Below are positions 34,409-44,738 of a DNA stretch of 64,000 bases, in pieces (the stretch's first letter is position 1; every line of letters begins with the position of its first letter). Both the position numbers and the translations under genes were made by a program. Source of the stretch: Cercophora sp. LCS_1 (lineage: Eukaryota; Ascomycota; Sordariomycetes; Sordariales; Lasiosphaeriaceae); the NCBI GenBank assembly GCA_036250225.1, contig JAPZLL010000003.1, forward strand, positions 930,001 through 994,000, read 5' to 3'. The notes beneath the pieces were generated by a model, which did not search any database, was not told the origin of the DNA, and saw nothing but the letters and a program-made list of their open reading frames with translations.

Positions 34409-36741
34409 GGCGGCGACGCGACTCTGGAGATGTGTGCGATGATTCCAAGGGTTTGCGACGTCAAGAGTGTCAGTAACCGCGGGCTTCCCGTCCTTTCCCC
34501 AGAATACACTAAGTCACCACCAAAAAAACTGTCGCGGATTCCTGGCAGAACCCGGTCAATTCACTATAATCCTCTTTCACAAACCATGACGGGTGTCGAG
34601 GGGCTCGGGAATCGTTATCGTGTGGCCCGCGGAGTGAGGGCGAACCTGAAGGAAACGACCAGCAAAAGTCAGAAACAGAATATCAGCAACGGCAAAATGC
34701 CCGGTGCACACAGGATGCGGGGGTGTATTTGATGCAGCGCCCTCGAGGAACACCTGGAAAACGTGGCGGGAGAAGCACCGTGTGCCATCGCTATTCTTAG
34801 GCGCCGCAGCCCCTGTTTGCCCAGCAGTTCCGGGCAACGTCCGTCACCACTCTCGCCTTACATAACTCGGCTCGATTCCCATGGTAATGTGTTTGCTGCC
34901 GTGAAATTTGACCGAGTGCTTTCCGCTATTTCAAGCGTTGGCCGCAACAATATTGTGAGCAAAAGTCATGTCAAGAAGATCTCCAACAGTTTTCTACACC
35001 ATCCTCCTGCAGACGGGAGGAAGGCCGCCAACGCTCGGCTTGCGAGCAGACCAGCCCGCCTTTGGATGTGGGTGACAAGGGCGCCTGCTGTTTGACGTGC
35101 TTCCCGTCCCCATCTGACCAGTCGCGACTGCCCGGAGATCCACTGGTCGATTCGACTTTGTGGGAAGACTCTACCTTAGGTTCGGTCGCTCCCGAAGTCA
35201 GCTTGGGGTGGATTGTGGAAAGCGCAACTCAGGTTCGTACGCGCCTGCACCGCTGGCGATCTGAGGGCGCCCCAGAGTCCGTGGGGTAAAGATGCAAGGG
35301 GAAAGCCAATCAGGGGCCGTCGCACGCAGACCTCTGTAACATCGCGAATGATGATTGGCTATCCACGTTGGGACCACGCTAACGGGTGAAAGCTAACAAG
35401 ATGCGCAGACGCAGAGCTGCCGGGCATTTCACAGAGTGGCAGCTCCCGCCTCTTTGCCTGCCACTCGCGGCCGGTCAAAGTATGATAACGTGAGCTGATG
35501 AGGGTCGACAATACCATTGCGATAGGCCCGCGTGTGTCGCGGCCGGGTCTGGTCGTCCCTAGCCTCTGCGGCCATTCCTTGCCCGCGGGCAATGCGGCCA
35601 GGCGATGACAGACACCACACACCCACTTCTGGCCCACATGAGCTGGTCCGAAGCGTTGATGACCACCCACCACATCAACAAATCTCCCCGACACGATTTA
35701 GCCAGAACCGGCCAACGGCCAAGTGTGCGGCCAACAGTATTCAGGTTACTTGGTCTCGGCCCGATCTACCAAGCGAGAAGAGCTGCTTGATTCAACGAGC
35801 CTCATCCCGACTATGGTGATGGATAACGAAGTGGCCCATTTTCTGTTCATCAAAACCCCGAAACATGTTTACCAGGCTGCGATGTGCCCAGTCGGCATGT
35901 GGATGTGCGCTCTCGCAGCTGGTAACAGGTTTCCTGTCGGGGATTTGTGCTTCGAGACTTTTGGACGGCGGTAAAACTGCCGGAGGGCACCATTGCCCAA
36001 TCAGTGTCCGTCCCCTGAGCGTGGAACGCTGTGCCGCCCTCGAAGCCAGGGGTCAGAACATTCAGCCTTGGACTCTTTCGGCTACGAAAAGGGGCGGTCA
36101 TGTTTTCTTGCGGCATGATTCTTCGATCGCAAGTTGTCATTGTTTGCAAGATCTCACCAGCCCTTGAAATGCCGAGATATGTCAAGTCCAAAAAAACTGA
36201 AGCTTCATCCAGTTTCAATATCTCATCCAGACCTGGGGACATACGCTCTACAGTCGTCCAGAAGTCGGTTTGCCATGGTCAGGGGGGCTATGCCATCTTC
36301 ACCCCCTTCGTAACACGCCTTTAAGGGGCTTCTACCGTCCTGTGGGCTCCGATGTGACTGAAGCCTCCCACACTGCAAGTTGGTGCGTGTGAGCCGCCCA
36401 CCAGCGGCATTCCCAAACAATAGATTCCACATCCGTCAGGGTGAGGTGACTGCGAATCGCACTACCCATCCTCCACTGATGCTATCCCACCGTCTGCTTG
36501 TGCTATCAGTTCTCATGTTTCCCGTCGTTGTCACATTTCATGGCACGGGACAGTAAAACTCAGCTTGCAGCTAGCAGCTCCCAAACGACATATACGCCGC
36601 ATTAGCCCTCATATATTCTCCAAAGACGACCGGAGAATAACCCACCATGGTTCGACAAAACAAAGTCAACAAGGTGAAAACCACACACCTCACCCCCAAA
36701 GGCATGCGTACTGAGCCCTCCAAGCATCATGGTACACAACA
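34409..36741. other. Intergenic region between Nta1-like copy 1 and the small membrane protein
   Basis: 2.3 kb. The two flanking genes diverge from it, so both promoters lie here. The frame at 35850-36242 (minus) and others have no supporting features. A good ATG context (CACCATGG) occurs at 36,644-36,650 but opens a frame different from the gene at 36,742. Confidence 0.5.
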
Positions 36742-37437
36742 ATGCCCACCCTACCAGCCTCCCACCTCCCACCGCGCTCGTCAAACGCAACCATAAACCC
36801 CTCCTCTGTCGCAGCCATCGCCGGAGCTGCCATATTCCTATCCCTCAGCGTCATCGGACTGTACACGTTATACCGCCGCCGAGTATCCGCCTCCCAAAAC
36901 ATGACGACCAAAGCCAAAGCCAAAACACCACGACCGCCGTGGGAAGACCTAATCCTCACCAGCCGGTCTTCCATCCCAACGCCCAGTGACACAACACCGC
37001 CGAGCCCACCTCCAAAAGACGGGAGGATATCAGGATCCTGGGCCCCCAAACCAAAACCATCGGGGCCATCGGGACCGCTGAAACCAGTAAAACCAGTAAA
37101 ACCACCAGTGCCACCAAAGCCAGTGTCGTCGCCACAGCCGGAGGCCCACTACCTCAACCCATCCGGTGACCCCTGGACCAGCGTCCCACCGCCTACAATC
37201 CCCCTCCCACTTCCACCAGTTCCTGACGCTCGCTCACATCTACGTTCCCAATCATTGACTCAACCACGGCGGGGAGCCGAAGGAAACTTGATGGTACCCA
37301 GAATTCCGTCAGTAGCATGTCATCATCAGCCTCGCCAGTCACGGACACGGACACGGACACGGTCACACAGTGTGCCGGTATCAAGGACGATACCACAACG
37401 CGGTGCTACAAGACAGATACCGGAAATGACAGCTTAG
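36742..37437 (+). CDS. Small single-pass membrane protein with Pro-rich tail, hypothetical
   Basis: Single open frame, 231 residues. After about 22 Ser/Pro/Asn residues there is one hydrophobic segment (VAAIAGAAIFLSLSVIGLYTL, about 23-43) followed by RRR, then a basic, Pro-rich cytosolic region with KPVKPVKPPVPPKP, WEDLIL and PWTSVPPP, and an Arg/Thr run encoded by a short ACGGAC repeat. No signal peptide precedes the helix, so it may be a signal anchor with a short outer segment. It lies between the two Nta1-like genes on the opposite strand. The true start could be in an upstream exon not recognised. Function is unknown. Confidence 0.6.
   Translation: MPTLPASHLPPRSSNATINPSSVAAIAGAAIFLSLSVIGLYTLYRRRVSASQNMTTKAKAKTPRPPWEDLILTSRSSIPTPSDTTPPSPPPKDGRISGSWAPKPKPSGPSGPLKPVKPVKPPVPPKPVSSPQPEAHYLNPSGDPWTSVPPPTIPLPLPPVPDARSHLRSQSLTQPRRGAEGNLMVPRIPSVACHHQPRQSRTRTRTRSHSVPVSRTIPQRGATRQIPEMTA
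37333..37357 (+). repeat. Short tandem repeat (ACGGAC unit)
   Basis: Four near-perfect 6-base units inside the small membrane protein gene encode alternating Thr and Arg. Unit gain or loss would stay in frame. Confidence 0.7.
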
Positions 37438-37829
37438 TTTGTTTCCTTTTTGTGTGCCTCTTAGGTGCCTACCCATAGAGCTATCGTGTGTGGGAAAAAA
37501 GGGGGGAGGTAAAGGGGGGAGAAGAGCGAGAGCGTTGAATCGAATCGACCTCCAGTCGTCAAGCTAGGTCAAACCATTCGACCTGAATAAACTCTCCATA
37601 GCAACAAACACACCACGCGTCGCTGAAAATATATCAAACTGCCAACCTGGTATCACGCTGGTCCCTTAAAATGTCCCACTCAGCCTAGCCTAGCTTGTAT
37701 AATATCACCGTCTTCCATGATCAAATTATCCAATGTATCAACCAATCGTTGCCCTTAATAATAGGGACAGACGTTCCCCGAAGGAAAAATACACCCAGTG
37801 AGCGAATAGAATTGAAGATGGACCAAGTT
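37438..37829. other. Convergent intergenic region
   Basis: 392 bp lie between the 3' ends of the small membrane protein and Nta1-like copy 2. The region is AT-rich near 37,680-37,760, as for 3' UTRs. Nothing else was seen. Confidence 0.6.
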
Positions 37830-40818
37830 TCAAAAGAAAAAAGTGGGCTGGATCCTCTCCACAGGCTTTGTATTGGGAAGCGGTGCCCTTTCCCGGCTAC
37901 CGGGTTGCGTGCGTCTGCCCTCGCGCTTTTCTCGCCAGGTTTCGGCCCTGGCCAGAGTCCGGCCGAGAAAGGCCTCATCCGCGGCTAAGAGAGCTTGAAG
38001 GCCCGGGTGGAGAGTATCAATACTGTGTCTGGCGGTCATTTTGGCATTCGTGTGACCCGTGTCGTGCTGCGTATCCGGCCATCGTGCCCCCTCGTGACCC
38101 CTTCCCCTTCCTCTATTGGGACCCGTGCTGGGCTCTTGACGGCTTGTCTCATTGCGCATTTCGGTGCGTCCCCGAGTGGACCAGACACTCGAAAAGTCGG
38201 CAGTCATTCGGTGATTGTCCTGAGCGCGAGTTGGATGACGCTGAAACGGCGCAATGTTGGATGTGGATTTGCTCCTTCCTCGGCTATGACCTGGCCGAGG
38301 CACAGCTTGTGGCTCTACAGAGGTCTCGCCCTCACGAAGCGAATTCTTGTAGATGTTGGGGTCCACGACGATGGGAATGGATTCCTTGAATGAGGAAAGC
38401 AAGTTCTTGGCTGCTCTATGTCCTTCGGACGAGTCTGAGACCTTGTGCTGGGCCTTTCGGGCGGGACTCGAAGACCGTGCCCTGCCAGAACGGGCTCGAT
38501 CGAGAGCTTGGCCGATGTCTGAGTGCAGGGAGCGGCGGTGACTTGTAGGTGAGATTATTGTTGGGTCTTCCCGCGGTCTGCTGGGCTCTCTACTTGGGGC
38601 GCGGCTTGGGTGTCGACTTGAGGCACGGCTTGGATTGTTGCTAGCATCCCTGGCTGGGCTCCTGCTGGCACATCGGCTGGCTGCTCGGCTCGGGTTCTTG
38701 CTTCTGCTTCGACTGGCATCCCTACTTGGAGCTCTGCTGGACGCTCTGCTCGCCTCCCGACTGGAGTCTCTACTTGCGTTCTTCGTCTTGGGTGAAGCGG
38801 GTCTGGGTGGAGCGTCGGCTTGGTTGCTGAGCCCGGCCTCTCTGACTGCAGCTTTGAGAGCACTAATGTCCGTATGGCTTGCTAGCCTTGATTGAGTATC
38901 TATGTTGGACTGCGGACTGGAAGGAGACCACATCCTCTCGGTTCCCGGGGACCGTTCTGTCATCTCTGACCGGGATAGACGCTTCGACTGCGGCTCAGGC
39001 ATGTGTATCTGACTGCGGGTGGACGTTCGCTTGGAGTAGGAATTAGTCGGGACGTCCACAGGCCATGTCGGCTCGTCAGGGGTGATCAGGTTGGTTGGAG
39101 GGGTGGTCCAGGGATAGTGCGTAGGTGCGTGCAAGGTGTCCAACGGTGTCGTGACAACCTCGTCAATAGCACTCATGGGGGGTGTGGAGAAGTGGCGGGA
39201 TATGAGGTTGCCTGAGCTCGTCTCTTTGGGAGTTCCGGTGGAGATTGCCAGCTTTGGTCGAGCGAGAGCAGGAGCAGGAGCGAGAGCGGGGATAGGAATG
39301 GGGTTTGGGGTGTAAACAAGGGGCTCCAAAATTTCTGACATACCTCCAGAGTTACTTTCGGACGGGCCGTTAGGTCCATGGGGGTGTTGGATTCCAAGAC
39401 CGGAAACGCCACCGAGTTGCGAAGGCCCCGTTGTTCCCTCGGAATGCTGTTCTTTTGAAGCCTGGGATTCGCTCCACGAGCTTCTCCATGGAGAGGGTGA
39501 AATTTGTGTCATCTGTGGCGACTCAACCACTGTATCTGGGTCGAGCGGTGCAGAAACTTGGTTGGCAGAGGTTGTGGGGATGTCCGTGGGACTCTGAGGC
39601 TCCTCCGCTTCGGGCAAGTCGCCGAGTCTTTCCTTGGGTGACGGCTTGCCAGATGATATTTGCGAAGGCGACACTTGTGGTGGTGATGGCGGCATTGACG
39701 GGGGTGCCCGCTCCCGCACCTCGGTGATGTTGGAGCGGCTGACCAGGTTTGCAAAGGGTGGGAGGTCGGTATTGACAACCAAGCTGAGAAAAGTGTCAGC
39801 CAGATCCCTGTTAAAACGGGATCACACCCACAGTTCTTTGACACCCCGGCCGAGCAGACCATAAACAGAAACCTCTCCATGTTTGACGCCCACAACCGCA
39901 CTCGTTCCGGCATACACGGCGTCGTCTTCGATACCACAACGGTTACAGAAGATGACAATAATCTCGTCCTCAGTGTCAGAGCGGATAAGTGGCTCGAGTC
40001 GCTGGACCCAGTAGCTGATTGTGTCCATGTCTGGGTCCTTGGGAAAAGGGGTAAAGGTAGACCGGTCCTCAAGAGTGAGCCAAGCCATGGACAAAATGAC
40101 GAGGTTGGCCTTGACTTCCATAACATGAACGCCAAACTCGTAGGCATCCCATGGTGCCTCGAACTTGTAAGGACTGTTTTTTGTCAGCGATGCCAGCGAA
40201 AGGGAGGTGTTAAGCCGAAGCATACTTGATGTCCATGCCTAAACAGATTAGCAACTGTATCATTCCAAAGTTTGGTCGGGGGGATCTTAGACGTACAGAT
40301 GCCCATGGCAATCTGGCCCAGCCCGTCAATCTTGCCACCGAAGAAACCACCACCTTCTTGGGCCCAGGTGGCATCGGTGTAGTAAAGAAACGACTTGCGA
40401 TAGTTGGCCAGGGTCTCACCATCGCCATTGACGACGATGAGTGAGTTGTAGTACTTCGGGCCAGAGTTGCGATGGCGGCGGGATGAGTCGACTTTCTCAG
40501 GATAGCCCACGGCAACTATGCAGTCGTGCTTCAGGGCGGTAGTCCTTGCCCAAAGAGCACTAATACCGGAGCCAGATGGCTCAAGGTACTGCATGATGTG
40601 TTCTAGGGATTTGAAGTTGTATCCCTGTAAACATGTTAGTCTTCAAGTTTGAGGTTACACAAAGAGTGGTCTACCGAAAAGGCCATCTCGGGTAGGACGA
40701 GAAGGTCGAGATTGTCGAGCTCCATTGGATCGGCCTTGGACAAGACCGCATCGGCGCGGTTGAGATTGTTGGAGACATCGCCAACCTGAGGGCTGAACTG
40801 GAGGCACCCAATTCTCAT
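37830..40818 (-). CDS. Nta1-like N-terminal Asn/Gln amidohydrolase, copy 2 (intact triad)
   Basis: Five exons: 40818-40675, 40624-40297, 40238-40226 (13 nt), 40173-39832 and 39783-37830; 926 residues. The hydrolase domain aligns without gaps to copy 1 over the first 162 codons. Triad: Glu44 in LPEMAFSG, Lys124 in NYRKSF, and Cys158 in GICMDINPYKFEAP, whose codon is split T|GC by an intron and finished by the 13-nt microexon. After VVNTDLPPFAN, about 640 residues are a disordered Ser/Pro/Arg-rich tail with a degenerate SR repeat (38,565-38,785). The family deamidates N-terminal Asn and Gln for the Arg/N-degron pathway. A general nitrilase-superfamily activity on another amide is the alternative. 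Confidence 0.88.
38565..38785 (-). repeat. Degenerate SR-dipeptide repeat in the Nta1-like copy 2 tail
   Basis: About 70 residues follow a loose four-residue period of the form x-x-S-R (for example ASRASSRAPSRDASRSRS), encoded by imperfectly repeated DNA. This resembles RS domains of splicing factors and SR kinase substrates, although the host protein is an amidohydrolase. Confidence 0.7.
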
Positions 40819-43616
40819 CTTGACGAGGGCCGCGGTGCGGCAGGCTCTCCAGGGCTGGGCACTCAGGGGTTGTTAGTGACAAACCGAGTGACCGCCCAGA
40901 GGCACTCTCCCCGACCCGGACCGAAATCTGACTTCCGAACGGATCGGGTGCTAGGAGGGAACGGAATAGCCTTATGAAACAAGACCCAGTTGTAGAAACT
41001 CACCACCTCTTCACACGAAGCACGGCGTGCTTCTGGGCACCAGGTCGTGGGTGATTCCTTGGGGGAGCAATTGGATATTTTTATCTGTTTCATGGACCAT
41101 ATCATGGCCTGAAAATGAAGAGGGAATTTGGTACGGTAGCATCCATGGATTGTTCGCTGATGGCCCAACCACAGGAACCTTCGGTTTGAGTTGGCTTGGG
41201 GGCAGGAAGGGCAGCAGGACGGCAAGGCGGGGTGAAAGGAACACGGACCCCTGTCACTTGGTAACCATATACCGGGGGGCTACCTGCTTGGCTGGGACAC
41301 TCGACTGCGTGCATGCACCACCAGCTGTGTGCTGGAAGCGGGGCACTCATCCGGTCATTCACGACCTCTCCCAGTTGGGACTGATGCTGCGAAGAAAGGT
41401 TGTCCTGCCTTGGCCATTTGCTGAACCAGGCATGTGGTGCCAATCCCATCACGGAGCTAGTGGGATGAGGGAGGCCGAACACGGCATCCCAGCGACCGAC
41501 TAGGAAAAAGCTAGACCTGCCCGCGGCCAGCGTCCCGGAACAGCCGTCGGTCTCTGATTGCAGCATCGAGATCTCGGACTATTGAGTACCAAGAGCACAG
41601 TCAACACGAAGCGTTAGCTTTGCACCTGCCGGCGTCTCAGGGCAAAAAATGAGAGATGATGAAAAGCACGCTTTCCTCCCACCCAAGCGCATCGATCAGC
41701 AGAGTGGCCAGTGCGTCCCGTCCTTCCGTCATTTTAGCGTGCAAGACAGGGATACCTCTGCCTCCAGAAGCGGGGCAATCACGACTAGGCATCCCCCTTT
41801 GGGATTGCCAGCTCGTCCTCCATCATCAACTTATCGTCCCAACGACATGGAGCTAACCTCCCTCCTACCAGGCACTTGGTTGATTTTCCGAATAATCCGA
41901 GGTACTGGTTTCTTATCTCACGAGCTTCTGGAGTATGATCTTTTTCGGCTTGTGACGAGGGGGTCACTCTCCCGCCATGTTTGCCGCGCACGACAACCGA
42001 CTCTCCTGGCGCCACCCACACGCATCGGACCTGGTTGCTCACCTTGCCATCTGGTTGGCTCTTTATCCGCACGCCTTCGCGCAAAGTTGGCTGTGCCCAG
42101 CTAGCGTACCAAGCGAGAGCTGCCCGAGGAGGAGAGGGACACCGACCAGTTGGAAGCCGAGGAAGCTTTGTTTCAGAAAGTCACCCGCCCTTGCATATGG
42201 ATTTCGAGGCTTACATTCGTTTGTTCGGCCTAGGAAGACCGGCTGGGGCGTTATCTTTCTTCCTAGCTGCTTGATATGCCGAGCGGAAGGATTCCGACTA
42301 CGCGGCGCGAACCTCTCGTCCTGCATGTCATTGACCTCTCGATCCTCTCTCTTCTTGCTTGACCAGTCGGTGTTGGTTGCTAACGCCGTCAACTCTGGTG
42401 GGCCAAAGGTTCTCCTCGCCACTCTTCTGAGCCGAACGAGTTGAGAGGGGGTTACATGCAGCATGCTACAGATGCTCAAGCGAGCGCTTAACATGTTGTG
42501 CCGTGAGGATTGGCGCGATACTAGCGGGACGGCTCAAGATCGACGAGGCCTTTGGTGCGACCACAGATACCGCGCGGCAGTCGCTAAGCTGCTCTTATCT
42601 CACGTCTTTCCTTTTCTTTCTTTCCTCGGTATTGGACGCCACCCGCGCTCTGCGTCTATCCCGTCGTGGCCTTGTGCCGTTGGATGCAACACACCGGCAC
42701 AGACAACCCCCAAAGACTCTGAGTTGCAGAATATCTTCCCGCTACCGCTTTTCGCACCTCATGGCACTGCCAGTGGGTGGCAAAGTCTCAAGTCCGAGCG
42801 CTCCATCGCGGCTGTCCAGGTTGCCAAGTAGAACAGGGCTGGTGGATAGGGCCGTTTTCTTGCAACCACCTCTTCCCGAGCGGCGTCATGGCTCCTTTGC
42901 TTCCTTCCCACCGGGTTTCTACGTTCGGCACCGTCTGATACGTCATTTACCAGGCTGCAACCAGCCACCTGTGCACTCTGGCGCTAGTCAAGCAGGTTTG
43001 GCGAGTGTCGGCCTTGTGAAACTCGTTTCCCTTACGCTCTTCAGGCGATGGTATGCCGGTCCGGACCCCAACAGCGCCTTTCATGATCGTGGCAGCTTCT
43101 GGGTGGCGTCAACTTCGCACCGGAAGAGACACCGCCTTCCGCGTGCTCGCGTGTGCTAATCAGACGAATCTATGTCATGTCGACCGCACCACTTCGGCAT
43201 TGCTCTGCACCGACTGAGGCCGCCACCGTCCGGGAACTTCTACACCCCCCTCGAGTCAATATGCATCCTTCGAGCCAGCGGGCCAGTCTCTGCCCTGGAC
43301 TGTGTCGTCTGGGCGCACGCTATATGTTGGAACCAACGCACCCCCATCGAGAATCCGATGATTTCCTGCTGTCGTGGACCCAAGCATGGCCATGGGGGCA
43401 AAGTCAGCAAGGGGGTTGCCAGGCCTTCGGCAATCTGATCCATCGAAGCGCCGTCGGAGTTGCGCCTTGTCTCTACGTGCTCCTTGGCCCCGAGAACTTC
43501 CTGGCCGTGTAACGGACTCTGGTTCCGGGTGTCCCGCCCGGTTCCCTTCGCAACCCTCGGTAACGGTCGCCGGTTGTTTGTGTGTGCCTCTTTCAAAGGC
43601 ACATCACAACGATCAC
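40819..43616. other. Intergenic region between Nta1-like copy 2 and tRNA-Ala
   Basis: 2.8 kb. The left end is the promoter of Nta1-like copy 2. Open frames such as 42503-43159 (plus, 218 codons) overlap frames on the other strand and have no domain-like composition. No second tRNA, 5S rRNA or repeat was recognised. Confidence 0.5.
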
Positions 43617-43699
43617 GGGCGTGTGGCTCAGTTGGTAGAGCGTTCGCTTAGCATCTTCTACGATGCGAAAGGTCCTGGGTTCGATTCCCAGCTCGTCCA
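43617..43699 (+). tRNA. tRNA-Ala (anticodon AGC), intron-containing
   Basis: The sequence folds as a cloverleaf: acceptor 5' strand GGGCGTG (43617-43623) with 3' strand CTCGTCC and discriminator A at 43699; D arm GCTC..GAGC; anticodon stem TTCGC/GCGAA; T arm CTGGG-TTCGATT-CCCAG. The anticodon AGC is at 43650-43652. About 10 extra bases (43654-43663) after position 37 are a canonical-site tRNA intron, removed by the Sen endonuclease. G3 opposite T70 gives the G3:U70 wobble that is the alanine identity element. Position 6 opposite 67 is T-T, an unpaired step in the acceptor stem. Confidence 0.93.
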
Positions 43700-43737
43700 A
43701 TGTTGCAGAGTCAGAATAATCTGGTTTGCGGTAATTC

Positions 43738-43742
43738 TTTTT
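43738..43742 (+). terminator. Likely RNA polymerase III terminator of tRNA-Ala
   Basis: This is the first run of five T residues downstream of the tRNA, 39 bases after its 3' end. Pol III stops in such T runs. Confidence 0.5.
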
Positions 43743-44738
43743 GGACGACCTTCTTTTTGTGGCCGGGATGGAGTGGGGAGAGTGGAGCACACGCTGTCAG
43801 GGTTGACCGGTTCGTGTCCGACACTCGGAGCGGTCTTTGTGGGAACTTTGTTCGGAACTTCAGAGATCAAGGAGCATGTGCTAACGAGGTAGTTGCGTCG
43901 GTCCCAAAACGGTATCTCGGGGAAGTCAAAGCACACGACTTTCTGGATGGGGCAATATTTTGGTGATACGTGGACTGCCCCTCTTTCGGGCGAGGCAATT
44001 CCACATGACCCATCCATGTGGCCATTGGACTAGACCGGTGAGGTGACCATTCCTTTCGTCTCTTATACAACGTTGCCAGGCTCTTTCGTTGTCATCTTCT
44101 TTCCAACCTTAGGGCAGTTTAGGTTTCTGTTGAGACAAGAACCACAGACCTCTGAACAAAACGAGAAAAAAAAAACATGAGTATTTGGCAAATGAAAAGG
44201 TGGGATGTTGGCAGAGGGGTACAGGCGGTTGTGCCGCAGCCATATCGAGCATGGTTGATGTTGGTGGTGTACCAGCCAGTCGCTCCGGTTGGGAAATCAG
44301 GGCGGAAAGCCTTGGCCAAAATGAGTTGAGTGATTGAATCCTGCTGCAGTGTGATATAGCAAAGAGGAAAGGGGAGTCTGTGATTCCCACCTCTAGATAC
44401 GATACCATGCCAGATGGGCGCCGGTCGAGTTTCTCAGAATAGTGACTGTCACAAATGCTCACGCTGGGGGCCGATGAGGATCTGAAACGGCATCCTTTTA
44501 ATAGATACTGGCCTATTTTTGTTGTGTTTGTGTTGAGCTTGACACCTATAAGAAGAGGGTTATGTCTCCTGTTATGTTTGATGTTTGGGATGTCTACCAA
44601 GACCGCGGAGAGAAGATGGGGAAGGGACACCGGCGACACGTCTATGATCTTTCACCATCCCATGCGTCATGGCCTCATTGCCGCAACCACGTACATCCAC
44701 GTTTCTTTTAGACTTAGCTATGTACGCACCTTACCTCC
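43743..44738. other. Intergenic region downstream of tRNA-Ala
   Basis: About 1 kb, ending at the URA4 stop codon on the minus strand. The ORF 44109-44639 (minus) lacks any protein-like features, contains low-complexity stretches and probably covers part of the URA4 3' region. An A homopolymer lies at about 44,164-44,175. Confidence 0.5.

Noticed and set aside
39509..40147. 212-codon minus-strand ORF inside Nta1-like copy 2
   Set aside because: It is a wrong-frame shadow spanning the copy 2 exon 4/intron 4/exon 5 region.
42503..43159. 218-codon plus-strand ORF
   Set aside because: Arg/Ser/Leu-rich random composition and no family resemblance.
44109..44639. 176-codon minus-strand ORF downstream of URA4
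   Set aside because: Low-complexity Phe/Leu/Ser stretches and no recognisable domain; more likely 3' flanking sequence.
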